64,000 bases of DNA from Kitasatospora paranensis (lineage in GTDB: Bacteria > Actinomycetota > Actinomycetes > Streptomycetales > Streptomycetaceae), in assembly GCF_039544005.1 (NCBI RefSeq), contig NZ_BAABKV010000001.1:7874001-7938000 (forward strand), in the 5' to 3' direction. Below are positions 52,970 through 62,906 of this stretch, piece after piece. The first letter of the stretch is position 1, and each line of letters starts with the position of its first letter. Both the position numbers and the translations under genes were made by a program. Under the pieces are notes generated by a model. It worked only from the letters and a program-made list of their open reading frames with translations, searched no databases and had not been told where the DNA came from.

Positions 52970-55900
52970 TCAGGAGTAGATCTGGAACTCCGAGAGCTGC
53001 CCGGCGGGCCAGCCGGTGTTGCCGGTGACGTTCAGCCGCACGTACCGGACCGAGCTGGTCGGCACGGTGAGGCTGACGGTGTTGCCCGTGGCCGGGTTGA
53101 ACGTGTAGCCGGCGGACGCCTTCAGCGTCGTCCAGGTGCTGCCGTCCGTGGAGCCGAGCACCGACAGGGTCTCCGTGCGGGTCGCCCAGTCGGCGGACGG
53201 CGGGAGGGCCAGGGTGATCGTGGTGACGTTCCTGGCACCGCCCAGGTCGGCCTGGATCCACTGCGGGAAGGCGTTGTTGGCGCTCTCCCAGTAGCTGGCG
53301 GCGTTGCCGTCGTTGGTGTTGCCGGGGCCGTAGTTCTGGGTGGAGCTGCTGGCGGTCATGGTCGCGCCCAGCGCCAGGTTGCCGCCGCCGGCCGCGTTGC
53401 CGGTGCCGGACAGGGCGACGGTGAGCGGGCCCGCCGGGTCGTTGGAGGCGACCGTGAGGGTGCCCGTCCGCGCCCCGGTGCCGGTCGGCGTGAAGGTGGC
53501 ACTCACGGTGCAGGAGGCGCCCGCGGCCAGCGTCGCCCCACAGGTGCTGGTGGCGGCGAAGTCACCGGTGGCGGTGACGGCGCCCAGGGTGGCCGCCGCG
53601 GTGCCGGTGTTGGTGACGGTGGTCGACCGCGCCGTGCTCGTGCTGCCCATGGCCTGGCCGGGGAAGGAGAGGCTCGCCGGTGCGGCGGTCAGCGCCGGGG
53701 CCGTGGTGCCGCCCCCGCCGCCTCCGCCGCCGCCGGGGAAGACCAGCAGCTCCGAGAACTGGGCGGCTGGCCACCCGGTGTTGCCGGTGACGTTGATCCG
53801 CAGGTAGCGCACCGTGCCGGTCGGCAGGCCGACCGTGACGGTGTTGCCCGTGGCCGGATCGAAGGTGTAGCCGGCGGACGCCTTCAGTGTCGTCCAGGTG
53901 CTGCCGTCCGCGGAGCCGAGCACCGAGAGGGTCTCGGTGCGGGTCGCCCAGGCGGTCGCCGGCGGGAGGTCCAGGGTCAGCGAGCCGACCTGCTGGGCCG
54001 AGCCGAGGTCGGCCTGGAGCCACTGCGGGAAGGCGTTGCTGCTGCTCTCCCAGTAGCTGGAGGTGTTGCCGTCGTTGGTGTTGGTGGCCGGGAAGCCGCC
54101 GTTGGCGCTGCTCGCCGTCATGGTCGCGCCCGCCGCCAGGTTGGTCGTGGCGGAGACGCCGGTGCCGGTGAGCGTGGTGCCGACCGGCGTCGTGGTGGTG
54201 GAGTTGGCGATCGCCAGGGTGCCGCTCTGCGGGCCGCCGGTGGTCGGCTTGAAGGTCACGGCGACGGTGCAGGTCGCGCCCGCGGCCAGGGTGGCGCCGC
54301 AGGTGTTGGTCTGCGCGAACGGTCCGGTGACGGTGATGGACGACAGCGTGGCCGCGGCCGGTCCGGGGTTGCTGACGGTCACCGTCTGCGCCGAGGTGGT
54401 GCTTCCGACGGCGATGCTGCCGAAGGCGAGCGAGCCGGGGCTCGCCGAGACGGGGGTGTTGACGGTGCTGCCGCCGTCGGTGCCGATCAGCTGCACGGTG
54501 GCGGGGCCGCCGGGCTGCCCGTTCGGGATGGTCAGGGTGCCGGTGGTGATGCCGGAGGCGGGTGCGGTGTAGGAGACGTCGACCTGGCACCACATGCCGG
54601 GGTCGGTGGGGTTGGCACCGGCCAGCCCGGTGCCGCACGGGGTGGCGGGGTCGGGCGTGACGGTGAAGCCGCCGGTGGCGGTGATGCCGCCGAGGCCGGT
54701 GGCCGAGCGGCCGGTGTTGTAGACGGTCACCTTCTGCACGGGGGTGGCCCGGCCGACCTGCGCGTTCTGGAACGTCACCGTGCCGGGGAAGGCGGTGACC
54801 GGCGCCGCGCCGGGGAATCCGCAGGTGGGTGTCGCGGACCAGCCGGAGTTGCCGGGGCCGACGGTGAGCGCGAAGCCGGAGCCGCAGTTCTGCGCCCCGG
54901 CGACGCCGACGTTGGTGGCCGTCACCCCGGAGACGTCCGCGGAGCCGGTGGTGCCGATCTGGAAGACGTAGGTGCCGACACCGTTGACGGTGTCGTTGCT
55001 GATGTGCACGTTGCTGATCGGCTTGCCGCCCTCCAGCGTGCCCTGGAACTGGTAGGCCTCGTAGGGGCTGGAGAGGATCTGGTTGTCGGAGATGTTGATC
55101 GTGCCCGCCATCGCCGAGTCGAGGGCGAAGAACCACATCGCTCCGACGCCGTAGTCCCAACCCGGGTCGAACTGGCCGGTGCGGACGAGCTGGTTGCCGC
55201 TGATCGTGGTGGTGCCGGCGAGGGCGACGGCACCGAAGCGGTTGCCGACGTGGATGCCGCCGCCGCGGGTGACCGTGTCGCGGACCAGGTTGTTGGTCAC
55301 GCTGTTGTCCGAACCGCCGTACAGGGCGATGTTGTTGGCCAGTCCGGGGGAGTCGACCGTGTTGTGGTCGAAGGTGTTGCCGCTGTCGTTGGTCGACGAC
55401 CACATGGCCAGGCCGTCGTCCTGGGTGTTGCGCAGGAAGCTGTTGCGGACGGCGGAGTTGGTGATGCCGCCGTCGAAGTTGATGCCGTCGGCGAGCGTGT
55501 CGAGGATCCGGACGTTCTGGATCGTCAGGTTGGTGGTCGGGCCGACGATCCACGCGCCGACCTTGACGTTCTGCATCCAGACGTCGGAGATCACCGTGTT
55601 GTTGAAGCCGCCGTTGAAGCCGTTGACCGAACCGTCGCTGTCGTCACGGGTGTTGACGTTCCCGAAGATCGCCAGGTCGCGGACGGTGACACCGGTGGTC
55701 TGGCCGACGTTGCCCTGGAACTCCACGTTGTGGCCGGTCAGCTTCGTGTACCACTGGCCGGCGCCCGCCACCGCGACCTTGTTCAGGCCGATCGGCGCGG
55801 TGATGGTGTAGAGGCCCTGCGGCAGGTAGACGCCGGTGCCCGCGGCCGAGGCGTCGTTGACCGCCTGCTGCAGCTTGCCGGTGGCGTCGGCGACGCCCGT

Positions 55901-56584
55901 GTTGTCGATGCCGTACGGCGCCTGCGTGACGTCCAGGTACCCGGCGGGCTTGGCCAGCGGCGCGGCGACGTTCTCGAAGTCGGCGGTGTTGATGACGTAC
56001 CAGGGAGCGGTGTCGCCCGCGTCGACCTGGAGCTTCACCACCGTGCCGACGGGCAGGACGGACGGGAACATCATCCGCGCGTCGTCGTAGAAGTCGTGCG
56101 GCACGGCACTCTGCGGATTGCCCACGTCGGCGGGGTTGTTGGTGAAGGTGTACGCGCCGTACAGCCAGCTGTTCTTGGAGGTGAGCTGGATCGACTGGGA
56201 CTTCGTGCCGTTGACGTAGACGCTCAGCGGCGCGGTCAGGCCCTTGCCGTCGAGGGAGTCCGGAATGGCGTAGTGGAAGTCGACCGCGTTGGCCGGTGCG
56301 GTGAGCGTGAACTGCACGTACTTGCCCTGGCCGACCAGTTGCACGGCCTTGCGGCCGGTGGCCTCGGAGGCGAGTGTGCCGTAGGTGTAACTCGGCCCGA
56401 GGACAGTGCCGTTGGTGGCCGCGTCGGCGGCCTGGTACTGGGTGAACGGGACGGCTGCGCCGGGCGGGGTGGCCGCGCCGGCCGACTGGGCCGGCAGGGC
56501 GATCGCGGGCGCGGCGCCGAGCAGGGCGGCGCAGGTGAGACCCGCTGCCCAGCGTCGGACGGCGCGGAGCGGATGGTGGAACAC
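52970..56584 (-). CDS. Secreted GH87-like alpha-1,3-glucanase with CBM and two discoidin modules
   Basis: A 1204-residue modular protein. Signal peptide from GTG 56584 (RRWAAGLTCAALLGAAPAIA); a CBM6/35-like module (~40-200, FTQYQAADAATNGTVLG); a parallel beta-helix (~215-560: GVYLPQGLYTITAP, DGINFDGGITNSAVRNSFLR, NTQDDGLAMWSS with paired Asp) like GH87 mycodextranases; three choice-of-anchor-D/Ig-like repeats; and two near-identical F5/8 type C (discoidin) modules, separated by a Gly-rich linker, one at the C-terminus. Likely degrades fungal alpha-1,3-glucan. GGAG ribosome binding site. GH87 assignment is by pattern, not search. Confidence 0.78.
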   Translation of the reverse strand: MFHHPLRAVRRWAAGLTCAALLGAAPAIALPAQSAGAATPPGAAVPFTQYQAADAATNGTVLGPSYTYGTLASEATGRKAVQLVGQGKYVQFTLTAPANAVDFHYAIPDSLDGKGLTAPLSVYVNGTKSQSIQLTSKNSWLYGAYTFTNNPADVGNPQSAVPHDFYDDARMMFPSVLPVGTVVKLQVDAGDTAPWYVINTADFENVAAPLAKPAGYLDVTQAPYGIDNTGVADATGKLQQAVNDASAAGTGVYLPQGLYTITAPIGLNKVAVAGAGQWYTKLTGHNVEFQGNVGQTTGVTVRDLAIFGNVNTRDDSDGSVNGFNGGFNNTVISDVWMQNVKVGAWIVGPTTNLTIQNVRILDTLADGINFDGGITNSAVRNSFLRNTQDDGLAMWSSTNDSGNTFDHNTVDSPGLANNIALYGGSDNSVTNNLVRDTVTRGGGIHVGNRFGAVALAGTTTISGNQLVRTGQFDPGWDYGVGAMWFFALDSAMAGTINISDNQILSSPYEAYQFQGTLEGGKPISNVHISNDTVNGVGTYVFQIGTTGSADVSGVTATNVGVAGAQNCGSGFALTVGPGNSGWSATPTCGFPGAAPVTAFPGTVTFQNAQVGRATPVQKVTVYNTGRSATGLGGITATGGFTVTPDPATPCGTGLAGANPTDPGMWCQVDVSYTAPASGITTGTLTIPNGQPGGPATVQLIGTDGGSTVNTPVSASPGSLAFGSIAVGSTTSAQTVTVSNPGPAAATLSSITVTGPFAQTNTCGATLAAGATCTVAVTFKPTTGGPQSGTLAIANSTTTTPVGTTLTGTGVSATTNLAAGATMTASSANGGFPATNTNDGNTSSYWESSSNAFPQWLQADLGSAQQVGSLTLDLPPATAWATRTETLSVLGSADGSTWTTLKASAGYTFDPATGNTVTVGLPTGTVRYLRINVTGNTGWPAAQFSELLVFPGGGGGGGGGTTAPALTAAPASLSFPGQAMGSTSTARSTTVTNTGTAAATLGAVTATGDFAATSTCGATLAAGASCTVSATFTPTGTGARTGTLTVASNDPAGPLTVALSGTGNAAGGGNLALGATMTASSSTQNYGPGNTNDGNAASYWESANNAFPQWIQADLGGARNVTTITLALPPSADWATRTETLSVLGSTDGSTWTTLKASAGYTFNPATGNTVSLTVPTSSVRYVRLNVTGNTGWPAGQLSEFQIYS

Positions 56585-57020
56585 GCAGGGCTCCAATGGC
56601 TGGTGGGGGAGCAGTGGGGGTCGGCCGCACGGGGCCCGTGCCCCTCGGCACCCGGAACACCGCGCGGCGTCGACGGCGGAACGGCCGCCCGGGACAAGCC
56701 GCGTGTGGCGGGGCTCACTTAACCATTTCTCGCAGATGACCACAATATTTCGATCGATGTTTGCAAGAACTCGACATCAACGTGAGACTTGGTGACGTGC
56801 CATCGGGGGGATGGGGCGAGGGGGGCATGGCGCTGCGCAGGGGCCATCGCTGACGATCCGTCACGTGGGCAGTCGGGAAACACGGAACCGCGCGGCCGTC
56901 GATCTCGCGCGACAAGGGGCATACAACGGCCGGTCGATACGGTCCCGTCGGGGCGTCGGGGCGTCGGGGCGTCGGGCAGGGCCGGGACCGGCCGCGGCCG
57001 CCCGGTACGACAGGGTCGGC
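56585..57020. other. Intergenic region, 436 bp, with AT-rich promoter patch and 8-bp repeats
   Basis: The stretch 56717-56790 is the most AT-rich of the area and should contain the glucanase promoter on the minus strand; no clean -35/-10 pair is visible. It includes TTCGATCGA. Further right, GTCGGGGC is repeated three times (56947-56970). No gene accepted. Confidence 0.5.
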
Positions 57021-57302
57021 TCAGCCCCGGTTCGCCCGGTGTGCCCAGCCGGTCATGCCCAGCCCGCCCACCACGGCGAGCAGGCCGAGGCCGGTGGCCA
57101 GACTGCTGCCCCGACGGCCGGAGACGGCGATCGCCAGGGTGGCGCCCACGGCCAGGACGACCAGACCGGCCGCCCACAGGCGCGGCGCCGAGATGCGATC
57201 GCCCCACCAACGGGGCATCCGGTTGCGGGCGGCGACCGGCGCGACCTGAAGGAGGACGGTCGCCCACACCGCGGCCACACACGCCCACTCGAAAGTCTTC
57301 AC
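57021..57302 (-). CDS. Small membrane protein with three hydrophobic helices (93 aa)
   Basis: GTG 57302 is chosen because GGAGGAG lies just before it; an upstream GTG (57317) would put the ribosome binding site inside the gene. Starts VKTFEWACVAAVWATVLLQV, then WAAGLVVLAVGATLAIAVSG and GLGLLAVVGGLGMTGWA. No family recognised. Apparently transcribed alone. Confidence 0.6.
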   Translation of the reverse strand: MKTFEWACVAAVWATVLLQVAPVAARNRMPRWWGDRISAPRLWAAGLVVLAVGATLAIAVSGRRGSSLATGLGLLAVVGGLGMTGWAHRANRG

Positions 57303-57907
57303 GACGATCTCCTCCACCCGCTCCGCCTCGGCGCGGTGCCGCAGCGGACGGATCCTGCCACACCGCACGGCCCACCGGATCCGCCGGGCCCAGGATGACC
57401 CTGCCCGGTCGGCGGCACCGGTACTCCGCGCCACCGCACCGGAACCGACGGATCGTCAGGACGCGCCGAAAACCGGTGTCCCGGTCGTATCGCGGATGGC
57501 TACAGTCGGCGGCAGAAGGTGCGCCGCCGCGACAGGAGCGGTGTGTGCCGCGACGAGTGAGGGGGCCGGGCCGTGCGTGACCGCATCGCCGTCGTGATCC
57601 CCCGTCCCGGTACGAGGTGATCCTGGTGTCCTCGTCCCCCCGGTGCCGGCTGCGCGGCCGGTACCGGATGTCCGCGGCGAACGTCTGACCGCTGCCCCTC
57701 CCGCCCCACCCGAGGGCCGTCCCACCGAGGGCCGTCCCGCTCGTGGGCCGTCCCTCCCGGCGGCCCCCGCAGGGCCGGCCGAATCGGCCCGGGTGGAATG
57801 CCCGGTGCCGTCGCACCGGGGAGGGGCCTTCCTGCGGGCCCGGACCGACGCCGCGTCACCCGTCATCGCGCCGCCCTCTTCCGCACCACCTCGAAAGGCC
57901 TCGGGCC
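57303..57907. other. Intergenic region, 605 bp, no convincing gene
   Basis: Between divergent genes. Overlapping frames on both strands are Arg/Pro/Ala-rich and lack ribosome binding sites. Three imperfect ~17-bp repeats (GAGGGCCGTCCCACC type) lie at 57712-57757. A long leader to EF-G is possible but no riboswitch was recognised. Confidence 0.45.
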
Positions 57908-60031
57908 ATGCGCACCGACCTGACCACCCCTGCCACTCCTGTCACCACCGCGACGAGCACCGTCCGCAACCTCGGCATCCTCGCGCACGTCGACGCCGGC
58001 AAGACCACCGTGACCGAGCGGATCCTCTACCTGACCGGTGACGTCCACCGTCGCGGCGAGGTCCACGACGGTACGACCGTCACCGACTTCGACTCCCAGG
58101 AGCGCGACCGCGGCATCACGATCTTCGCCGCGGCGGTGACCTGCCACTGGGACGGCCACCGCATCAACCTGATCGACACGCCGGGCCACGTCGACTTCGC
58201 CGACGAGGTCGAGCGCTCGCTGCGGGTGCTGGACGGCGCGGTGGCCGTGTTCGACGCCGTCGCGGGCGTCGAGCCGCAGAGCGAGTCGGTGTGGCGCCAG
58301 GCGGACCGGCACGGTGTGCCGCGGATCGCGTTCGTCAACAAGCTGGACCGGGCGGGAGCCGACCTCGACACCGCCGTCGCCTCGATCCGTGAGCGCCTGC
58401 ACGTCGTCCCGCTCGTCGTCCAGCTCCCGATCGGGACGTCCGACCGCTTCACCGGCGTGGTGGACCTCGTCCGGATGCGGGCGCTGGTGTGGGCGGACGG
58501 GGCCGACGCCGCGCAGGAGAGCGACGTCCCGGACGACCTGCGGGAGGAGGCGCAGCGCCGCCGGAGCCTGCTGGAGGAGACCGTGGCCGAGCTCCACCCC
58601 GGCGCGCTGGAGGAGTTCTGCCGACGGTCGGCGCTCTCCGGGGCGACGCTGTCCGCCGCCCTCCGCGACCTCACCCGCAGCGGTGAGGGCGTCGTGGTGC
58701 TCTGCGGATCGGCGTACCGGAACCGTGGCGTCGAACCCCTGCTGGACGCCGTCGTGGCGTACCTGCCGTCACCACTGGACGTACCGCCGGTACGCGGCAC
58801 GTCGGGTGACGCGGTGGAGGAGCGGGCGGCCGACCCGGACGCGCCGTTCGCGGCCCTGGTCTTCAAGGTGGCCGCGGCGCCGACCGGCCGGCTGACCTAT
58901 CTCCGGGTGTACTCGGGAACGATCGGGAAGGGGGACACGGTGGTGGACGCGGGCACGGGCCGCACCGAGCGCATCGGCCGCATCCTGCGCGTCCGAGCCG
59001 ACCGCCACGCCGAGGTGGAGCGGGCGGTGGCGGGCGACATCGTCGCGGTCGTCGGACCGAAGGCCGCCCGGGCGGGCGCGACCCTGTGCCTGCCCGCGGC
59101 GCCGCTGCTGCTCGAACCGCCGACGGTCGCGGACCCGGTCGTCTCGGTGGCGGTCGAGGCCCGACGGAGCACCGACACGGGCCGCCTGGCGTCCGCGCTC
59201 GCACGGCTGGTCGAGGAGGACCCGTCGCTGCTGGTCGCGACCGACCGGGAGACCGGGCAGACCCTGCTCTCCGGCATGGGCGAGCTGCATCTGGAGGTCG
59301 CGGTGGAGAAGATCCGCCGCGCCCACGGCCTGGAGCTCGGCGTCGGCCGTCCGCGGGTCTCCTACCGGGAGACGCCGGCCGGAGCCGTGTCGGGCCTGCT
59401 CTACCGGCACGTCAAACAGGACGGCGGAGCAGGGCAGTTCGCCCACGTCGTGCTGGATGTCGGGCCGCTGGAGCCGGGCGATCCGGCGGCCGCCCTCGCG
59501 GCGGCGGGTGGCGGCGGCCGCGGTGACCGGGCGGAGTTCGCCTTCACCTCCGCGGTCACCGGCGGCCGGGTCCCGGCCGAGTACGTCCGGGCGGTCGAGG
59601 CGGGCTGCCGGGACGCGCTCGCCGACGGCCCGCTCGGCGGCCACCCGGTCACCGGGCTGCGGGTCACGCTGACGGACGGGGCCACCCATCCCAAGGACTC
59701 GTCGGAGATGGCGTTCCGCACCGCCGGCAGGCTCGCGCTCCGCGAGGCGCTGCGGACCGTCACGACCGTCCTGCTGGAACCGCTGGCCGAAGTCACGGCC
59801 ACGGTGCCGGAGGACGCCGTCGGCGGGGTGCTCGGCGACCTGGCGGCCCGGCGCGGCCGGGTGACCGGGCAGGTCACCCGGGAGGGTACGGCCGTGGTCA
59901 CCGCGACCGTCCCGCTGGCCGAGCTGTTCGGCTACGCGACCCGGCTGCGCAGCCGGACGCAGGGCCGTGGCACCTTCACGACCCGGCCCGCCGGCTACGC
60001 CCCGGCCCCGGCGGGCTCACCCGCCCGCTGA
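57908..60031 (+). CDS. Elongation factor G paralogue
   Basis: A 707-residue translational GTPase. G1 AHVDAGKTT, G2 RGITIFAA, G3 DTPGHVDF, G4 NKLD, then EF-G domains II-V including SGMGELHLEVAVEKIRR and KDSSEMAFRTAGRLALREAL. Length and order match EF-G; it diverges from the canonical housekeeping copy (for example GITIFAA for GITITSA), and lacks the usual rpsL-rpsG neighbours, so it is a second EF-G or a ribosome-protection-type relative. ATG 57908 has GAAAGG upstream. Role may be ribosome recycling or stress; unproven. Confidence 0.88.
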   Translation: MRTDLTTPATPVTTATSTVRNLGILAHVDAGKTTVTERILYLTGDVHRRGEVHDGTTVTDFDSQERDRGITIFAAAVTCHWDGHRINLIDTPGHVDFADEVERSLRVLDGAVAVFDAVAGVEPQSESVWRQADRHGVPRIAFVNKLDRAGADLDTAVASIRERLHVVPLVVQLPIGTSDRFTGVVDLVRMRALVWADGADAAQESDVPDDLREEAQRRRSLLEETVAELHPGALEEFCRRSALSGATLSAALRDLTRSGEGVVVLCGSAYRNRGVEPLLDAVVAYLPSPLDVPPVRGTSGDAVEERAADPDAPFAALVFKVAAAPTGRLTYLRVYSGTIGKGDTVVDAGTGRTERIGRILRVRADRHAEVERAVAGDIVAVVGPKAARAGATLCLPAAPLLLEPPTVADPVVSVAVEARRSTDTGRLASALARLVEEDPSLLVATDRETGQTLLSGMGELHLEVAVEKIRRAHGLELGVGRPRVSYRETPAGAVSGLLYRHVKQDGGAGQFAHVVLDVGPLEPGDPAAALAAAGGGGRGDRAEFAFTSAVTGGRVPAEYVRAVEAGCRDALADGPLGGHPVTGLRVTLTDGATHPKDSSEMAFRTAGRLALREALRTVTTVLLEPLAEVTATVPEDAVGGVLGDLAARRGRVTGQVTREGTAVVTATVPLAELFGYATRLRSRTQGRGTFTTRPAGYAPAPAGSPAR

Positions 60032-60071
60032 CCGTCCCGCTGACCGCCCCTCTGCCGGGCCCCGCCCCTCG

Positions 60072-60108
60072 GGCCCCGCGCACCGGCCACCCGCCGGTGC
60101 GCGGGGCC
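60072..60108 (+). terminator. Terminator of the EF-G paralogue
   Basis: A perfect 16-bp stem (GGCCCCGCGCACCGGC and complement) with a 5-nt loop, about 40 bp after the stop. Confidence 0.85.
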
Positions 60109-60174
60109 GCGGGACCGTCAGGTGATTCCCGGGACCGGCTGTCCGTGCCCAGGCCGCGCTCCTACCGTGGGGGC

Positions 60175-61020
60175 ATGCGATTCGCCTTCAAGACGTCACC
60201 GCAGAACACCACGTGGGCCGCGATGCTCGACGTGTGGCAGGCCGCCGACGACATCGAGGTGTTCGAGTCCGGCTGGACGTCCGACCACTTCCACGCGATG
60301 CACGGCACCGACCCCACGACCTCGCGCCTGGAGGGCTGGATCACCCTCGCCGCGCTCGCCCGGGCGACCCGGCGGCTGCGGCTGGGCACCCTGGTCACCG
60401 GCATTCACTACCGGCATCCTGCGGTACTCGCCAACATGGCCGCCACCCTCGACGTCATTTCCGACGGCCGACTGGAACTCGGCGTCGGGACGGGCTGGAA
60501 CACCGAGGAGTCGGCCGCCTACGGCATCGGGCTCGGCAGTCCGCGGGAGCGCAGCGACCGGTTCGAGGAGGCCTGCCAGGTGCTCGTCGGGCTCCTCTCG
60601 CCGGAGCCGACCACGACCTTCCGCGGCAGCCACTACGTACTGACCGACGCCCGCTGCCACCCCAAGCCCGTGCAGCAGCCGCACCCGCCGCTCTGCATCG
60701 GCGGCAGCGGTGAGCGGCGCACGCTGCGCACCGCCGCCCGGTACGCCCAGCACTGGAACTTCGACAGCGGGACGCCTCGGCAGTTCGTGCGGGCCCGGGA
60801 GGTGCTGCACCGGCACTGCGCGGAGGTCGGCCGCGACCCGGCGCAGATCCTGCTCTCCACCCAGGTGCGGTTCACCGGCGATCCGGCACGGACGGCCGCG
60901 GACGCCGCGGAGTTCGGCGCGCACGGGGCCCAACTCGCGATCATCCAGCTCCCCACGCCCTACACCGCGGCCGTGCTGGAGCCGCTGGCGGCGGCGCTCG
61001 CGGCGCTGCCCGGCCGGTAG
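60175..61020 (+). CDS. F420-dependent LLM-class oxidoreductase
   Basis: A 281-residue TIM-barrel of the luciferase-like monooxygenase family. FESGWTSDHFHAM and RLRLGTLVTGIHYRHPAVLA near the N-terminus, DGRLELGVGTGWN, then PPLCIGGSGERRTLRTAARY are typical of F420-binding subgroup members rather than FMN luciferases. Substrate unknown. Starts at ATG 60175 just after a GGGGG stretch; single gene. Confidence 0.9.
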   Translation: MRFAFKTSPQNTTWAAMLDVWQAADDIEVFESGWTSDHFHAMHGTDPTTSRLEGWITLAALARATRRLRLGTLVTGIHYRHPAVLANMAATLDVISDGRLELGVGTGWNTEESAAYGIGLGSPRERSDRFEEACQVLVGLLSPEPTTTFRGSHYVLTDARCHPKPVQQPHPPLCIGGSGERRTLRTAARYAQHWNFDSGTPRQFVRAREVLHRHCAEVGRDPAQILLSTQVRFTGDPARTAADAAEFGAHGAQLAIIQLPTPYTAAVLEPLAAALAALPGR

Positions 61021-61092
61021 GGACGGGGCCGGCCCGCCACGGGCTCCCGATATTCCGTTGCCCGCGGCGCCGTCCGGCCCGATGATCCGAGG

Positions 61093-62031
61093 ATGGCCGA
61101 CACCTCCCCCGACGGCCGGGCCGGCATCGACGCCTCACTGGTCCGCCGCCTGATCGCCGATCAGTTCCCGCAGTGGCGCGGCCTGCCGGTCACTCCGGTG
61201 GAGGTCGACGGGTGGGACAACCGCACCTACCGCCTCGGCACCGGGATGACCGTCCGGCTCCCGACCGCCGCCGGGTACGTCCCCGCGGTCGCCAAGGAGA
61301 GCCGTTGGCTGCCCCGGCTGGCGCCGTCGCTGCCGGTCGTCGTGCCGGAGATCCTTGCCGAGGGTGTGCCGGGCCGCGGGTACCCCTTCCCGTGGTCCGT
61401 CCGCGGCTGGCTGACCGGGGAGACGGCCGCCCGGGGACGGATCGACGACCCGGCCCGGTTCGCCGTCGCGGTCGGGGAGTTCCTGCGCGCCCTGCAGCGG
61501 TGCGACGCGACCGACGGGCCCCTCGCCGGCGCGCACAGCTGGTACCGGGGGACGCCACCGGCCGCGTACGACGAAGAGACCCGGTGCTGCCTGGCCGTCC
61601 TGGAGCGGGACGGCGTCCTCGGGCAGGACGAGCTCCGCAGGTCCGCCGCCGTCTGGGAGGCCGCGCTGGTCGGTGAACGGCGGGGTGCGCCGGTCTGGTT
61701 CCACGGGGACGTCGCAGCCGGGAACCTGCTCGTCCGGGACGGACGGCTGGCGGCCGTCATCGACTTCGGCACGTCGGGTGTCGGCGATCCGGCCTGCGAT
61801 CTCGTCATCGCCTGGGGCATGTTCTCCGGCGACAGCCGGGAGGCCTTCCGGGTCACGGTCGCCCAGGACGCGGGGACGTGGGCGCGCGCCCGCGGCTGGG
61901 CGCTGTGGAAGGCCCTGCTGGTGCTGACCGAGTCGGCCGGTGCCGATCCGGACAGTGCCGATCCGGACAGGGCCGCCGAGCAGCGGCGGATGATCGGGGA
62001 GGTGCTGGCCGACCACGACCGCCACGCCTGA
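61093..62031 (+). CDS. Aminoglycoside phosphotransferase-family kinase
   Basis: A 312-residue APH-fold kinase. N-lobe WDNRTYRLGTGMTVRLP; catalytic HGDVAAGNLLVRDGRLAAVI (HxDxxxxN); metal-binding IDFGTSGVGDPACDL. The tail carries a short duplicated SADPDSADPD. Resembles streptomycete proteins annotated as APH without proven resistance activity. ATG 61093. Unlike the kinase at 11.7 kb it is intact. Confidence 0.88.
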   Translation: MADTSPDGRAGIDASLVRRLIADQFPQWRGLPVTPVEVDGWDNRTYRLGTGMTVRLPTAAGYVPAVAKESRWLPRLAPSLPVVVPEILAEGVPGRGYPFPWSVRGWLTGETAARGRIDDPARFAVAVGEFLRALQRCDATDGPLAGAHSWYRGTPPAAYDEETRCCLAVLERDGVLGQDELRRSAAVWEAALVGERRGAPVWFHGDVAAGNLLVRDGRLAAVIDFGTSGVGDPACDLVIAWGMFSGDSREAFRVTVAQDAGTWARARGWALWKALLVLTESAGADPDSADPDRAAEQRRMIGEVLADHDRHA

Positions 62032-62052
62032 CGCCGGTGGTGACGGGGGACA

Positions 62053-62850
62053 TCACGGCGGACGGCGGCCCCAGCAGGTCACCAGCGGTGCGGTGGTGAC
62101 ATCGAGCTCCACGCTCTCCAGGTTGGCCAGGTGGCGCTGGATCTCCTCCTCGGTGGCGAGCCCGCCGCCGGTCAGCTGCGTGCGGAGCTGGCGCACGGTC
62201 GCGGCCTCCAGCTCGCGGCAGGCCGGTGAGGTGACCGGGAAGTAGCCCTCGGCCCGTACGTCGGTCAGCCCCGCCCCGCGCAGCAGGGCGGGCAGCGTCC
62301 GGCCGAAGGAGAGGTCGACGCCGCGATCGGCGAGCAGGGCGCGGAAGCCGCGGCGGACGTGGTTGGCGAGCTGCTCGGCCGGGCCGCGTTCGTCGGGGCA
62401 GGCGAGCGGCTGCAGCGCGGGGTCGGCGTCCTCCAGGACGAGGAAGCCACCGGGCCGCAGCGCCGCGGCCATGCGCCGCAGGGCCTCCGCCCGGTCGGGC
62501 AGGTGGACGAGCACCAGCCGGGCGTGCACCAGGTCGAAGCCGCCGGCCGGCGGGTCGTCGCGGGTGACGTCATGCCGCCGTACCTCGACGCCCGGTGCGC
62601 CCGCCCGGTCCAGCCAGGAGGTGTCGATGTCGGTGGCCAGGACATGGCCGGTGGGTCCGACCCGGGCGGCCAGGGCGCCGGGCAGGGACGGGCCGCCGGC
62701 GCCCACCTCCCAGCAGCGCCACCCCTCGGCCGGCCCGAGCCGGTCGAGGTGGGCGAGCGTCCACGGGTCGAAGAGCTCCGCGAGTGCGTCGAAGCGCCGG
62801 CCGGCCTCGCGCTGCCGGTTGTCGAGCAGGTAGCCCTCGTCGGATGCCAT
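62053..62850 (-). CDS. SAM-dependent methyltransferase
   Basis: A 265-residue class I methyltransferase. Motif I CWEVGAGGPSLPGALAA, motif II VLATDIDTSWLD, then GGFDLVHARLVLVHLPDRAEAL and LRPGGFLVLEDADP. The N-terminal YLLDNRQREAGRRFDALAEL is common to streptomycete methyltransferases acting on small molecules. GAGGATGG precedes ATG 62850. Convergent with the APH-like gene; substrate unknown. Confidence 0.88.
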   Translation of the reverse strand: MASDEGYLLDNRQREAGRRFDALAELFDPWTLAHLDRLGPAEGWRCWEVGAGGPSLPGALAARVGPTGHVLATDIDTSWLDRAGAPGVEVRRHDVTRDDPPAGGFDLVHARLVLVHLPDRAEALRRMAAALRPGGFLVLEDADPALQPLACPDERGPAEQLANHVRRGFRALLADRGVDLSFGRTLPALLRGAGLTDVRAEGYFPVTSPACRELEAATVRQLRTQLTGGGLATEEEIQRHLANLESVELDVTTAPLVTCWGRRPP

Positions 62851-62906
62851 GCCGCCATCCTCGCGCAGGGTGCGCGGCCGGGCCGTGTCGGGGCCCGGCG
62901 GCGGGC

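Noticed and set aside
52742..56722. Long plus-strand open frame (1326 codons)
   Set aside because: Antisense to the glucanase; Gly/Arg/Val low-complexity composition typical of high-GC shadows.
56947..56977. GTCGGGGC tandem repeats as a possible CRISPR-like or iteron array
   Set aside because: Only three 8-bp units without spacers; ordinary slippage repeat in a GC-rich intergenic region.
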